From an uncultured Saprospiraceae bacterium (GTDB lineage Bacteria; Bacteroidota; Bacteroidia; Chitinophagales; Saprospiraceae): a stretch of 64,000 nt of DNA. The notes below the pieces were generated by a model that ran no database searches, was not told where the DNA came from, and was given only the letters and a program-made list of their open reading frames with translations. Below are positions 17,323-28,146 of this stretch, in pieces. Position numbers and translations under genes: made by a program. Numbering within the stretch: the first letter of the stretch is position 1; each line of letters opens with the position of its first letter. The stretch covers positions 1 through 64,000 of the forward strand of contig CALFUK010000097.1 of NCBI GenBank assembly GCA_937929945.1. Direction: 5' to 3'.

Positions 17323-20045
17323 TGAACACGCTTAAGCTTTTAGTTATTTTAGTCGTATCGACGGTATTGTGTCTGCCCATAATCGCACAGCAGAATGACA
17401 TCGATATATATGACCGGATCTACAGGGTGCCAGCTGACAGATCCATGTACGGACAGAGTGTCCAGCAGACGGAAGGCGGCGCTTATATAGTCCTGACTAC
17501 TGTAGATACCTTAGATCCTGCCATACCAGATATCACGGCGACTAACTTGACACAATTCGATGCGAAGGGAAATGTGAACTGGAGTGTGGATTACATCATA
17601 GAAGACACGCTAAGTCTGATGCCCTATGGTAATGTCATCATTGACAGCGAAAGTGGCTATGTATTCTGCGCAAAAAGTAAAGGTGAATCTGACAATCAGA
17701 ATTTCGTCATCAGAGTGGATGCTCAAGGCGCCATCCTCTGGTCCAGACGTTATGCCTCTGGCGCTACTGCGGACGACGTCGGAAGAATCGATATCGTCAG
17801 CCCTGTAGAAGGCGAAATCGTCATGCTGGCGTCCATCGAAGCCAATGGCAAAACTGAAACTAAACTGACGGCTCTCGAAGAAGAGACTGGCAATATCATC
17901 TGGGACAGGATCATCACGATCAATGACCAAGCGAACAATACGATCAGTCCAGATGCCAGGAATATGAGCGTCACACAGGACTCTAACATCGTCATCACGG
18001 GTAGTGTCCTCGATGAAGAATACATCTTCGTGACTAAGCACAGCCAAATGACGGGGAATGTCATGTGGTCCAGAAAATATGAAGTCCCTAATGTACCAGA
18101 CGTTAGAATCGTAGCGAATGACATAACCGTAGATCAGGACTCTAATCTGCTGATCACCGGGCTAGTAGATTCAGACATATTGGGCAATGCTGCAGGAGGC
18201 CGACAAGGCGTCTCAGATGCCTATGTGCTCAAGCTTGATCGAGACGGACTGGTAGATTGGTCTGGCTTTTTTGACTTCGGTGCCTCGGTGAAATCCAATG
18301 GGATATCCTTAGCAGTGAATGAAAGTGATGGTCCAATCGTCATGATCGGCGGCCAGAATAACATAGCAGGAGCCTTCTTTCCCATCCAAGCCGTCTTAGA
18401 TACAGCTGGATCGTTCGTCACGGCGAGAGACTACTCCATATTTCTGAACAGTACATCCAATAATGCTGAAATCATCTCGACAGAAGATAATGGCAGTATG
18501 CTGGTCGGGACTGGCATAGAGCATGGTATTGATTCTCCTGATGGAGCGGACTTGGGGTTCTTTTACCCCAGGCTGATTAAGACTGACCCTATGGCAATGA
18601 CTCTCTGTGACACCGCGATCAGTGCTTCTTTCGTCCCTATCATCATCGAAGCAGACACGCTACTCTGGAATGTAGCTAATCGACCTGGTGCATCTGGCGA
18701 CACACTAGAAGTAGAAGCTTTTATCTTTAGCGATTATACGGCACCCATCCTCTCGTTAAGGGATACCATGTTTTGCCCAGGCGATCCTGTGTCTTTCTTA
18801 TTAGATGCGACTACGCCCGGTGCTACCGCCTATCAATGGTATAAGGCAGATGAGCCAAACATGATCCTCAGCGATGACTCAACGTTTATAGCGACCGAAC
18901 TGGATGTCCAATACGTTGCACAAGTTAGAGTCGATGAAGACATGTGCTATATCATGTGTGATACGACGATACTGACTGAGATCATGCCACCTATGGTAAG
19001 CCTGACTCCACTCTTAGAGCAATACTGCGTAGATCGCAGCATTGGAGTCGGAGCTCAAATATCTGGAGCACAGATCACATCAGTCGTGTGGTCTACTGGT
19101 GAAGAAAATGTAAACATAATATCGCCAAATAACTTTGGAAGCTACAGTATCACAGTCACTAATGTCTGTGGTGACGAAATGCAAGCCTCCGTCAATATCA
19201 CCGAAGCCGATCTTCCTACAGCGCAAGAACTCGTGCTGATCAAGGACAATCCGAATCAATGTACTACAGGAGCGGTCACCCTCACAGCGCAGAACCAAGG
19301 CTTAACGAATCTACTGTGGTCTACCAATGAACAAACCACCAGAATAGAGGTGACGGAGACTGGTACATACACGCTCATGGCCACTGATTTCTGTGGCTTT
19401 GAAGTGGAGAACTCAATCCAGGTCGTCGAGACTGATTTTCTCCCTGAATTATCTGTTTCATTAGAGAATGATACTGATGATTGTACTAATGGATTAGTCC
19501 CTATCGTGGCTGATATTACAGGTAATATTAACCTCATTACCTGGACTACTGATGATGGCGAAGCAGTGCCTATGAGTGTACAGGTAAATCCCCTTAGAGT
19601 TGACAGCGCTGGCACATATACCATTAGGGTCGTGGATGTCTGTGATAATGTGGAAGAAGCTAGTATTGCTGTGAGTGCTGCCGACTTAGTAGACTGCGGC
19701 CGTACGTCAGATGCCTGTTTAGAATTTCCCAATGCCTTTATTCCCTCTTCTGAGCTTCAGCTGGAGGAAGTAGCCATGGGAGAAGCTGCTATGTTCCCTA
19801 ATCGCCAATTCGGTCCGCACAGCACCTGTGATGAAGATGACATAGAAAGCTACAGCTTGCGTATATTCAATCGGTGGGGCCAGCAGGTCTTCAGCACCGA
19901 AGAATTTGGAGAAGAATGGAATGGCCGATCCGGTAACGAACCAAATGGTAAAGAGTATCCAGGAGATGTGTATGTCTTCGTAGCTAAATATACCGTGGAT
20001 GCAGAAGAATTTAAAGTGAGAGGCGATCTAACGCTTATTAGATAA
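17322..20045 (+). CDS. Large secreted protein with gliding/T9SS C-terminal sorting domain
   Basis: The 907-residue protein starts with a signal peptide (hydrophobic residues 4-22, ending IIAQQ). Residues about 30-450 contain repeated WSxxY/ITG-type strands resembling a PQQ-like or Kelch-like propeller (NVNWSVDY, AILWSRRY, NVMWSRKY). A cysteine-containing Ig/PKD-like region follows. The end is a CHU_C-type gliding-motility C-terminal domain: CLEFPNAFIPS, YSLRIFNRWGQQVFS, WNGR, YPGDVYVFVAKY and the final RGDLTLIR. That domain directs export through the type IX secretion system and attachment to the cell surface. Ligand unknown. Its start codon sits exactly at the end of a 94-bp repeat array. 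Confidence 0.85.
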   Translation: MNTLKLLVILVVSTVLCLPIIAQQNDIDIYDRIYRVPADRSMYGQSVQQTEGGAYIVLTTVDTLDPAIPDITATNLTQFDAKGNVNWSVDYIIEDTLSLMPYGNVIIDSESGYVFCAKSKGESDNQNFVIRVDAQGAILWSRRYASGATADDVGRIDIVSPVEGEIVMLASIEANGKTETKLTALEEETGNIIWDRIITINDQANNTISPDARNMSVTQDSNIVITGSVLDEEYIFVTKHSQMTGNVMWSRKYEVPNVPDVRIVANDITVDQDSNLLITGLVDSDILGNAAGGRQGVSDAYVLKLDRDGLVDWSGFFDFGASVKSNGISLAVNESDGPIVMIGGQNNIAGAFFPIQAVLDTAGSFVTARDYSIFLNSTSNNAEIISTEDNGSMLVGTGIEHGIDSPDGADLGFFYPRLIKTDPMAMTLCDTAISASFVPIIIEADTLLWNVANRPGASGDTLEVEAFIFSDYTAPILSLRDTMFCPGDPVSFLLDATTPGATAYQWYKADEPNMILSDDSTFIATELDVQYVAQVRVDEDMCYIMCDTTILTEIMPPMVSLTPLLEQYCVDRSIGVGAQISGAQITSVVWSTGEENVNIISPNNFGSYSITVTNVCGDEMQASVNITEADLPTAQELVLIKDNPNQCTTGAVTLTAQNQGLTNLLWSTNEQTTRIEVTETGTYTLMATDFCGFEVENSIQVVETDFLPELSVSLENDTDDCTNGLVPIVADITGNINLITWTTDDGEAVPMSVQVNPLRVDSAGTYTIRVVDVCDNVEEASIAVSAADLVDCGRTSDACLEFPNAFIPSSELQLEEVAMGEAAMFPNRQFGPHSTCDEDDIESYSLRIFNRWGQQVFSTEEFGEEWNGRSGNEPNGKEYPGDVYVFVAKYTVDAEEFKVRGDLTLIR

Positions 20046-20079
20046 TAACAGGCCAAAAGTAAAATTACACATAGTCATC

Positions 20080-21057
20080 ATGCAGCAGCTGGATGTCTTA
20101 ATCATAGGGGCTGGGCCCACAGGCATCAACTGTGGTATATCAGCGAAGAAGGCGGATTTATCATGTAAGCTCATCGAAAAAGGAGTCTTGGTGAATTCAT
20201 TATTTCACTTCCCGACTAATATGACCTTCTTCTCCACCTCCAAGCTACTGGAGATCGGAGACATACCCTTCATCTCTCATAATGATAAGCCGACACGTAA
20301 AGAGGCGCTGGAGTACTACCGCAGGCTGGCACGCAGCTACGAGCTACCCATCCACTACTACGAATCAGTCATCAAGATGTCTCCTTTGAAACAAGGAGGC
20401 TATCTGGTAGAGACAGATAAATCTCAGTATACCGCTCAGCATGTGATCATTTCGACTGGATTCTACGATGTCCCAGTGAAGCTGAATGTGCCAGGTGAAG
20501 ACTTACCCAAAGTGAGACACTACTATGAAGAGGCACATCCATACATCGGACAGAAAGTCCTGGTTATAGGAGCCGCTAATTCTGCCTGTGACGTCGCACT
20601 GGAGACCTGGCAAAAAGGTGCCAGCGTGACGATGGCCGTGAGAGGCCCAGAGCTCTACGAGAAGGTCAAATACTGGATCCTGCCAAACATCAAGAATCGC
20701 ATCAAAGAAGGATCCATCCACGCCTACTTTAAGACCACCGTCAGAGAAATCAAAGACACAGAAGTCATCCTGTACAATGAGTCGCAAGGAGAATTCAGCA
20801 TAGAAAACGACTATGTGCTGGCCATGACTGGCTACTCACCTGACTATGACCTGCTCCGCCGCTTAGGCATCCAGCACAAAGACGATCAGCTAAAGACTCC
20901 CGAGGTAGACCAAGACACATTAGAGACGAATCTGCCCGGTGTCTACATGGCTGGTGTCATGAACGGAGGCCTGAAAACCAATAAATATTTCATCGAAAAT
21001 ACGCGCGAACACGGCGATATCATCATAAATCAGATCAAAGAGAGTCTTTCAGACTAA
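20080..21057 (+). CDS. ypdA: YpdA-type putative bacillithiol disulfide reductase
   Basis: A 325-residue FAD/NAD(P)H-binding protein. The N-terminal FAD site is VLIIGAGPTGINCG (residues 6-19) and the second dinucleotide site is VLVIGAANSACDVALE near 165-180. The stretch LVNSLFHFPTNMTFFSTS is typical of YpdA. In Firmicutes YpdA reduces bacillithiol disulfide; many Bacteroidota also make bacillithiol, so the same role is likely. The N-terminal region lacks the CxxC of thioredoxin reductase, which separates it from TrxB. It starts 34 bp after the surface-protein stop. Confidence 0.88.
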   Translation: MQQLDVLIIGAGPTGINCGISAKKADLSCKLIEKGVLVNSLFHFPTNMTFFSTSKLLEIGDIPFISHNDKPTRKEALEYYRRLARSYELPIHYYESVIKMSPLKQGGYLVETDKSQYTAQHVIISTGFYDVPVKLNVPGEDLPKVRHYYEEAHPYIGQKVLVIGAANSACDVALETWQKGASVTMAVRGPELYEKVKYWILPNIKNRIKEGSIHAYFKTTVREIKDTEVILYNESQGEFSIENDYVLAMTGYSPDYDLLRRLGIQHKDDQLKTPEVDQDTLETNLPGVYMAGVMNGGLKTNKYFIENTREHGDIIINQIKESLSD

Positions 21058-21266
21058 TGTATCTAGAAAGCTAAGATCTGTGAGCTCCCAGAGATCACTG
21101 AGCTGAAGCGAAGGCCCATTCAATACGAAAGCAACAGCTGACTCCTCATGGTAACATTTATTTATGAGTCTGTACCACAGCGATTGGAGATCTGAATTCG
21201 TATTCACATTGTATTAGAATTGATAGCTGATTAATATATCTTTGCCGCTCGTAAGCGAAATAACCT

Positions 21267-21453
21267 TGAAACGTTGATGACAGAGATGACAGAGGCAGCC
21301 AAGCGGAAGAGTAAACGAACTAATTTGCAAACAGGTATTTTCGCTAAAATTTAAACCACTGAAACGTCTATGACGCAGATAATTAAGACACCCAAGAGGA
21401 TGATTGAAATTAGTTATTTGCTGACAGGCATTCAGTTCCAAAATTTAAACATA
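21267..21453 (+). repeat. Two further tandem copies of the 94-bp repeat
   Basis: Units begin at 21267 (93 bp) and 21360 (94 bp), and a fragment of a third begins at 21454 (CGAAACCTC). The unit at 21360 matches the good copies at 17134 and 17228: GAAACGTCTATGACGCAGAT, then TAGTTATTTGCTGACAGGCA, then TTCAGTT and AATTTAAACATA. The unit at 21267 is diverged and shares TTGCAAA..GG.ATTT with the unit at 17040. Same orientation as the other array, about 4.1 kb away. The rest of 21058-21266 shows nothing I can name. Confidence 0.75.
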
Positions 21454-21488
21454 CGAAACCTCAGTTTATTCAATCCTATGAGGCGAAC

Positions 21489-21899
21489 TTATGATTCGGA
21501 TAGGTACATGTCACGAAGTTTTGCTAGCTTCTCGGCATCAATCGGTTTTTCCCAGAAAAGGTCTATGGTAGAATAGGTTTTGGATTTTTCGATGTCCACT
21601 GGATTTTGCGAAGTGGAGAGTAGCACGACTTTGTAGCCTTTGGCCTTCAACTCATCGAATTGTTTTTGATTTCGTTCGATCAGTTCGAAGCCTGTGAATC
21701 GTGGCAGATTTATATCTAAGAAAATAATGCTGTTTTGCTCTACAACAGTCTCGTATCTTTTATTGATTTCCGCTTCTGCATCGATGACATTATTACGCAC
21801 GACCAGGTCCTCTGCGACATCTGCCTCTTCGATCATCAGTTGGTGGAGAAAATTAGTCGGACCATCGTCGTCGATCAGTATAATTAAGTCAAATTTCAT
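21489..21899 (-). CDS. Single-domain response regulator (Rcp1/CheY-like)
   Basis: A stand-alone receiver domain of 136 residues with no output domain. Asp10-Asp12 form the acidic pocket (ILIDDD), Asp62 is the phosphorylation site (FLDINLPRFTG), and Lys118 is the conserved lysine (WEKPI). The frame extends upstream to 21956, but the Met at 21899 gives the normal receiver start and overlaps the kinase stop by 11 bp, so the two are translationally coupled. It most likely takes phosphate from that kinase and acts by protein contact, as Rcp1-type regulators do. Confidence 0.9.
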   Translation of the reverse strand: MKFDLIILIDDDGPTNFLHQLMIEEADVAEDLVVRNNVIDAEAEINKRYETVVEQNSIIFLDINLPRFTGFELIERNQKQFDELKAKGYKVVLLSTSQNPVDIEKSKTYSTIDLFWEKPIDAEKLAKLRDMYLSES

Positions 21900-22842
21900 G
21901 TAGTGATTTCTCTTTCGGGATATTGATAAAGAAAGTACTGCCAGTACCTTCTTCACTCTCTACCCATATTTCTCCATGGTGGAGGTCAATTATTTTTTTA
22001 CAAATGGCAAGACCGATACCGGTGCCTTCGTATTCTTCTATAGTGTATAATCTCTTAAAGATGACAAAAATGTTATCAAGATATTCTGGTGGGATGCCTA
22101 TACCATTATCAGAGATGCTGCATTGCCAGTAGTCGCCATGTTCTACTGCATTGATGTTGATGGCGACATCCTGATTTGGGTTTATAAATTTTGTCGCATT
22201 TAAAATGATATTTTGAAAGACCTCTTGGGTTAATACAGGATCGGCATAAAGGTAAATGTCAGGGTTATTGATGGTTACCTTGGCATTGCAGGATTTGATC
22301 TGGGTATCTATATTGAGTAAAACCTGCTTGAGCATTTTATCTAGCGAAAATGTTTGTTTCGTCAGCTTTGTGTTAGATGCTTTTGAAAACTCAAATAGGC
22401 CCTTGATGGTATTACTCATACTTTTAGCCGACAGGGAAATGTGATTGAGCAATTGTTTTTCAGCCGAATCCAGTTTGTCATTTGATTTTCTCGTCATCAA
22501 CATCGTCAGCGACATGATGTTAGTCAGTGGTGCTTTCAGATCATGGGAAGCGATATGAGCAAAGTTTTCAAGCTGCATATTACTTTCTATGTATTTCTGT
22601 TTTTGGACATTACTTTTAGCTAACTCTTTAATGGTATGTTGCAGGGATCGATTGATGTCAATTTTCTCTTTGCTTAAAGCTCTTATGACTGATTTTTGTT
22701 TGTGGTTTTCAACGGTGAGATCTTTGTGCATCAATAGGACTGCTTCGATCTGTTTACCAGAAAGGCCCATCGATTTCAGTCGCTTAGTATATGAGGAATT
22801 TGGCTTTCTCTTAGTTTCTGTGCTTTGTTGGTAATCACTCAT
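21889..22842 (-). CDS. Soluble sensor histidine kinase
   Basis: A 317-residue kinase with no transmembrane segment. Residues 1-90 are polar and probably coiled-coil. HisKA has His100 in FAHIASHDLKAPL, the N box is NIILNATKF near 220, the G1 box is DNGIGIPPEYL, and the G2 box is GTGIGLAICKKI. This arrangement resembles the kinase module of phytochrome-like and PAS-linked kinases, but no PAS or GAF domain is visible here, so the input must come from the N-terminal helix region or a partner. It is followed directly by its single-domain response regulator. Confidence 0.9.
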   Translation of the reverse strand: MSDYQQSTETKRKPNSSYTKRLKSMGLSGKQIEAVLLMHKDLTVENHKQKSVIRALSKEKIDINRSLQHTIKELAKSNVQKQKYIESNMQLENFAHIASHDLKAPLTNIMSLTMLMTRKSNDKLDSAEKQLLNHISLSAKSMSNTIKGLFEFSKASNTKLTKQTFSLDKMLKQVLLNIDTQIKSCNAKVTINNPDIYLYADPVLTQEVFQNIILNATKFINPNQDVAININAVEHGDYWQCSISDNGIGIPPEYLDNIFVIFKRLYTIEEYEGTGIGLAICKKIIDLHHGEIWVESEEGTGSTFFINIPKEKSLHEI

Positions 22843-23009
22843 ATCAAAGATTTGTATGAGAAAATACCTGCCGTGTAGTTGGTATGCTGCATAATGACAA
22901 GTTTTAGCTTAGAGTAAGTCTATAAGGTGCTAAAGTGCAATATGCTTAAAAGGAGGCAACTTAAATCAAAATTACCTTTTTAATTAATTTCAATATACAA
23001 TTTTCTTAT

Positions 23010-23029
23010 AAAAAAACCTCAAAAGGCTT
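23010..23029 (-). terminator. Probable terminator after gyrB
   Basis: On the minus strand AAGCCT-TTTG-AGGTTT (one G-T pair) runs into seven T, about 30 bp past the gyrB stop. Confidence 0.55.
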
Positions 23030-23058
23030 CATGAAATTACAAATTCTGCATCTATAAC

Positions 23059-25086
<2,028 letters not shown>

Positions 25087-25137
25087 TTATGAGGAACTTT
25101 TGTAATCTTAATTTTAATTATACACGGATTAAATGAG

Positions 25138-25560
25138 ATGGGTGAATCAAGTCTAATCATAGCATCAGAATCTGAGCTAAATCAAGCAGTTGGCTTGCTT
25201 TTAGATCATGCGGGATCTAGTAAAATATACTGCCTGGAAGGCGATTTGGGCGCAGGAAAGACCACTTTAGTCAAGTCAGTCGCTGAAGCACTCGGTGCGG
25301 AGGATATTATCTCCAGTCCGACCTACTCGATCATCAATGAATACACCCTACCTGACGGTAAAATGTATCACATGGATCTGTATCGATTGAAGAGTCTGGA
25401 AGAAGCCCTGGATATTGGAATTGAAGACTATCTGTATTCAGGAGAATATGTATTTATAGAATGGCCAGAGATCGCTCATCAGCTGCTGCCTGCTCACCAT
25501 CGCGTAAATATCGAAGTATTAGACAATTGCGCGCGAAATATTGTATTTTTATGGGAGTGA
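25138..25560 (+). CDS. tsaE: tRNA threonylcarbamoyladenosine synthesis ATPase TsaE
   Basis: TsaE is the P-loop ATPase that works with TsaB, TsaC and TsaD to make t6A37 in ANN-decoding tRNAs. The 140-residue protein has Walker A GDLGAGKTT (residues 35-43), the SSPTYSIINEY block, HMDLYRL, and the end motif VFIEWPE. Length is normal. It is 36 bp upstream of the alanine dehydrogenase gene on the same strand, an adjacency I recall from other Bacteroidota. Confidence 0.95.
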   Translation: MGESSLIIASESELNQAVGLLLDHAGSSKIYCLEGDLGAGKTTLVKSVAEALGAEDIISSPTYSIINEYTLPDGKMYHMDLYRLKSLEEALDIGIEDYLYSGEYVFIEWPEIAHQLLPAHHRVNIEVLDNCARNIVFLWE

Positions 25561-25596
25561 TATCTACCTTAAGCATTGACTTAGAATATATAGACC

Positions 25597-26823
25597 ATGG
25601 ACGAATCAGTTAAGAATTATCGCTTCTCCACCTTCTTCTCCAAAGGTCAATATGAGACTCAGGTAGAAACCCTCGAAGTGCAGCAGGGAGACAGTCATCT
25701 CTCCATTGGGATTCCGAAAGAATTAAATGACAATGAGCATCGGGTACCAATCGTGCCACCATCAGTCAGGACCATCGTCGGCTATGGGCACCGCATATTA
25801 GTCGAGCAGCACGCAGGTAAGGAGTCTAACTATGACGATCACCATTACTCGGAGGCTGGGGCTGAGATCGTCGATGTGAGACAGGTGTACGAATCAGATA
25901 TCATCGTCAAGGCGTCTCCGCCTACACTGGAAGAACTGGACTATCTCCGACACAACCAGATACTGATCACACCGCTGCATATGCCCAATCTATCTCAGGC
26001 CTATCTGAATAAGCTGATGAGTAAGAAAGTAGTCGCTATGTCCTTCGGATTATATCGTGAAGAGAACGGCTCATATCCCATCGTCAAGATACATAGTGAG
26101 ATCGCTGGCAAGAGTGCCATCCTGACGGCGGCAGAACTACTCAATAACATCAATGGAGGTAGAGGCTCACTGCTGGGAAGTGTGGTAGGCGTGCCGCCGG
26201 CTAAGGTCCTAATCCTTGGTGCTGGTGTGGTAGGTGAGTATGCGACAAAAACAGCCATCGCTCTCGGCGCATCAGTCCGCGTCTTCGATAATGACATCAA
26301 TAAGCTCAGTCGCATTCAGGCCCGTGTAGGCAGGCATCTACACACTTCATCGATCAATCCGGAATACCTCGCCTACCAGCTGATGAGTGCTGATGTAGTT
26401 ATTGGAGCCATCCACTCTAAGACGGGTAGGTCGCCGGTCGTGGTCACAGAGGAGATGGTATCTCACATGAAAGCAGGAGCGGTCATCATCGATGTCTGTA
26501 TCGATCAGGGTGGATGCATCGAGACATCTCGAATGACTTCTCACTCTGAGCCGACATTTGTGATGCATGATGTGATCCACTACGCTGTCCCTAATATTGC
26601 CTCTAAGGTAGCTCGGACAGCATCTCAGGCTATGAGTAATATACTGACTCCACTCTTGCTCAAGATCGGTAGTCACAAGGATATTAATGCACTCTTGTAT
26701 AGTCATGGAGGCATCAGAAATGCCATCTATGCCTACAAAGGGCGCATGACGAATGAATATTTATCTAAGCGATACGAGTTAAAATACACCGACTTAGAGC
26801 TATTACTCACAGCAAGTATTTAA
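25597..26823 (+). CDS. ald: Alanine dehydrogenase
   Basis: An NAD-dependent alanine dehydrogenase/PNT-family enzyme (L-alanine to pyruvate and ammonia, reversible) of 408 residues. GIPKELNDNEHRVPIVP is the N-terminal substrate-site block, HAGKESNYDDHHYSEAGAEI follows, and the Rossmann motif is VLILGAGVVGEYATKTAI. HYAVPNIASKVARTAS near the C-terminus is also typical. About 38 residues precede the GIPKE block, longer than the roughly 370-residue enzymes of Bacillus; this N-terminal extension seems common in Bacteroidota. Confidence 0.9.
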   Translation: MDESVKNYRFSTFFSKGQYETQVETLEVQQGDSHLSIGIPKELNDNEHRVPIVPPSVRTIVGYGHRILVEQHAGKESNYDDHHYSEAGAEIVDVRQVYESDIIVKASPPTLEELDYLRHNQILITPLHMPNLSQAYLNKLMSKKVVAMSFGLYREENGSYPIVKIHSEIAGKSAILTAAELLNNINGGRGSLLGSVVGVPPAKVLILGAGVVGEYATKTAIALGASVRVFDNDINKLSRIQARVGRHLHTSSINPEYLAYQLMSADVVIGAIHSKTGRSPVVVTEEMVSHMKAGAVIIDVCIDQGGCIETSRMTSHSEPTFVMHDVIHYAVPNIASKVARTASQAMSNILTPLLLKIGSHKDINALLYSHGGIRNAIYAYKGRMTNEYLSKRYELKYTDLELLLTASI

Positions 26824-26837
26824 TTAAAACTTAATCT

Positions 26838-27560
26838 ATGGCTAAGTACTACAGGTTATACCTCGTAATAAGTATTATTCTATTGTATGGGATGCTGTCG
26901 GCTCAGAGCCTCATCGGCGCCTGGGAAGGACATCATACATCTGAGACAGGTACCCCACTGCACAGCGTGCTTATTATTGCTGATGGCTACCAAGTGATCA
27001 CGACCTATGATTCGCTCACTGGCAAGTTTATACATACGAATGGGGGGAGCTGGCAATTGGATGGATCCTTGATGACCGAGATTGTCGAATTTGATTCTCA
27101 AGATCCTGATCGTGTCGGAGAAATCGTCCAATTTAAAATCATATTGGGAGACAGCAGCTTATCCATCGTGGGCAGCGATCGAGTGATGAAGCGAGTCGAT
27201 GATGGGAGTCCGGGCGCGCTGCAAGGGGCCTGGCTGATGTCTGGAAGAGTCCGTGATGGCCAGACTCAGAATAGAGATGTCAATCGACCGCGTAAGACGA
27301 TGAAAATCCTATCTGGTACCAGATTTCAGTGGATCGCCTATAATACAGAGACTAAAGAATTCAAAGGTACTGGAGGTGGTACGTACACCACTATAGATCA
27401 GCAATACACCGAGTCCATAGCTTTCTTCTCTAAAGATGAGACCAGAGTCGGCAAGAGCCTGCAATTTGATTATGAGTTACGAGATGGTGACTGGCATCAC
27501 TCAGGACTGTCGAGCAAAGGGGCGCCGATCTATGAGATATGGAGTAAGAGAACTGATTGA
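26838..27560 (+). CDS. Secreted protein of two lipocalin-like repeats, unknown function
   Basis: Not a named family. A signal peptide (residues 1-22, ending LSAQS) precedes two related halves of about 100 residues. The first is LIGAWEGHH..TYDSLTGKFIHTNGGSW..DSQDPDRVGEIVQFKI; the second is LQGAWLMSG..AYNTETKEFKGTGGGTY..SKDETRVGKSLQFDY. The shared order (GAW, then T/F-x-x-TxGG, then D/RVGxxxQF) shows an internal duplication of a beta-rich domain like small extracellular lipocalin-like proteins. Probably periplasmic. It starts 14 bp after alanine dehydrogenase. Confidence 0.75.
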   Translation: MAKYYRLYLVISIILLYGMLSAQSLIGAWEGHHTSETGTPLHSVLIIADGYQVITTYDSLTGKFIHTNGGSWQLDGSLMTEIVEFDSQDPDRVGEIVQFKIILGDSSLSIVGSDRVMKRVDDGSPGALQGAWLMSGRVRDGQTQNRDVNRPRKTMKILSGTRFQWIAYNTETKEFKGTGGGTYTTIDQQYTESIAFFSKDETRVGKSLQFDYELRDGDWHHSGLSSKGAPIYEIWSKRTD

Positions 27561-27607
27561 GTCGCCTTATTCATCGAAACATTAAATAGAGATTCTAATA
27601 CCTTCTC

Positions 27608-28105
27608 TTAAAAGAAGTAAGGCCATATAAGGCCGTCTAAAAATAAGGTATGGGCTATGAATCCGTACAGACCCCAGTAGGCAGCTTTCACACTACCAGT
27701 CTCCCTACCTCGATGCTCCTGCTTCAGCCCATACATCAGCATGATGGCTCCGATCGGAACAAGAATCAACACCAACCTGATCAACATCCAGATGTATCCA
27801 GATGGGTCCTGAATGTAATGCACGGTCAGTGGCATCCACGCCATGGAGGGAATCAAGATAAGCAGGTAGGGTAGGATGAATCGTTTGTGATGTTCTGATC
27901 TGAATACAGCTGCGTAGGTAAATGGAAAAAACCCAATCGTAGCGATGAGCATACCGATCGGATAGTAGACTTTGAGTTGTTCAGGGATGCCACCCCAGAG
28001 TGCCTCCATGCCTCCCGTATTATATAGGGCGGCCAGATAGTAGCTGAGCAGTACGCCAGGACCTAACAGCAGGATGATAAGTATGAGTTTGAGCTTATTC
28101 GACAT
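27608..28105 (-). CDS. Five-helix integral membrane protein, unknown function
   Basis: A 165-residue protein with about five hydrophobic segments: near 5-27 (LILIILLLGPGVLLSYYLA), 45-68, 77-96, 104-125 and 143-163. It has no charged residues inside the helices that suggest catalysis and no motif I recognise. It converges with the secreted protein upstream and is 42 bp upstream of ilvA's stop-side end on the same strand pattern, but not part of the ilv operon order, since it lies downstream of ilvA and could be read as its last gene. Confidence 0.65.
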   Translation of the reverse strand: MSNKLKLILIILLLGPGVLLSYYLAALYNTGGMEALWGGIPEQLKVYYPIGMLIATIGFFPFTYAAVFRSEHHKRFILPYLLILIPSMAWMPLTVHYIQDPSGYIWMLIRLVLILVPIGAIMLMYGLKQEHRGRETGSVKAAYWGLYGFIAHTLFLDGLIWPYFF

Positions 28106-28146
28106 GCCATACTAAATGGCATTTAACTATGGATTGTTCAGCCTGA

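Noticed and set aside
21900-21956. 19-residue extension of the single-domain response regulator
   Set aside because: It lies wholly inside the kinase gene, and the shorter start gives a normal receiver domain.
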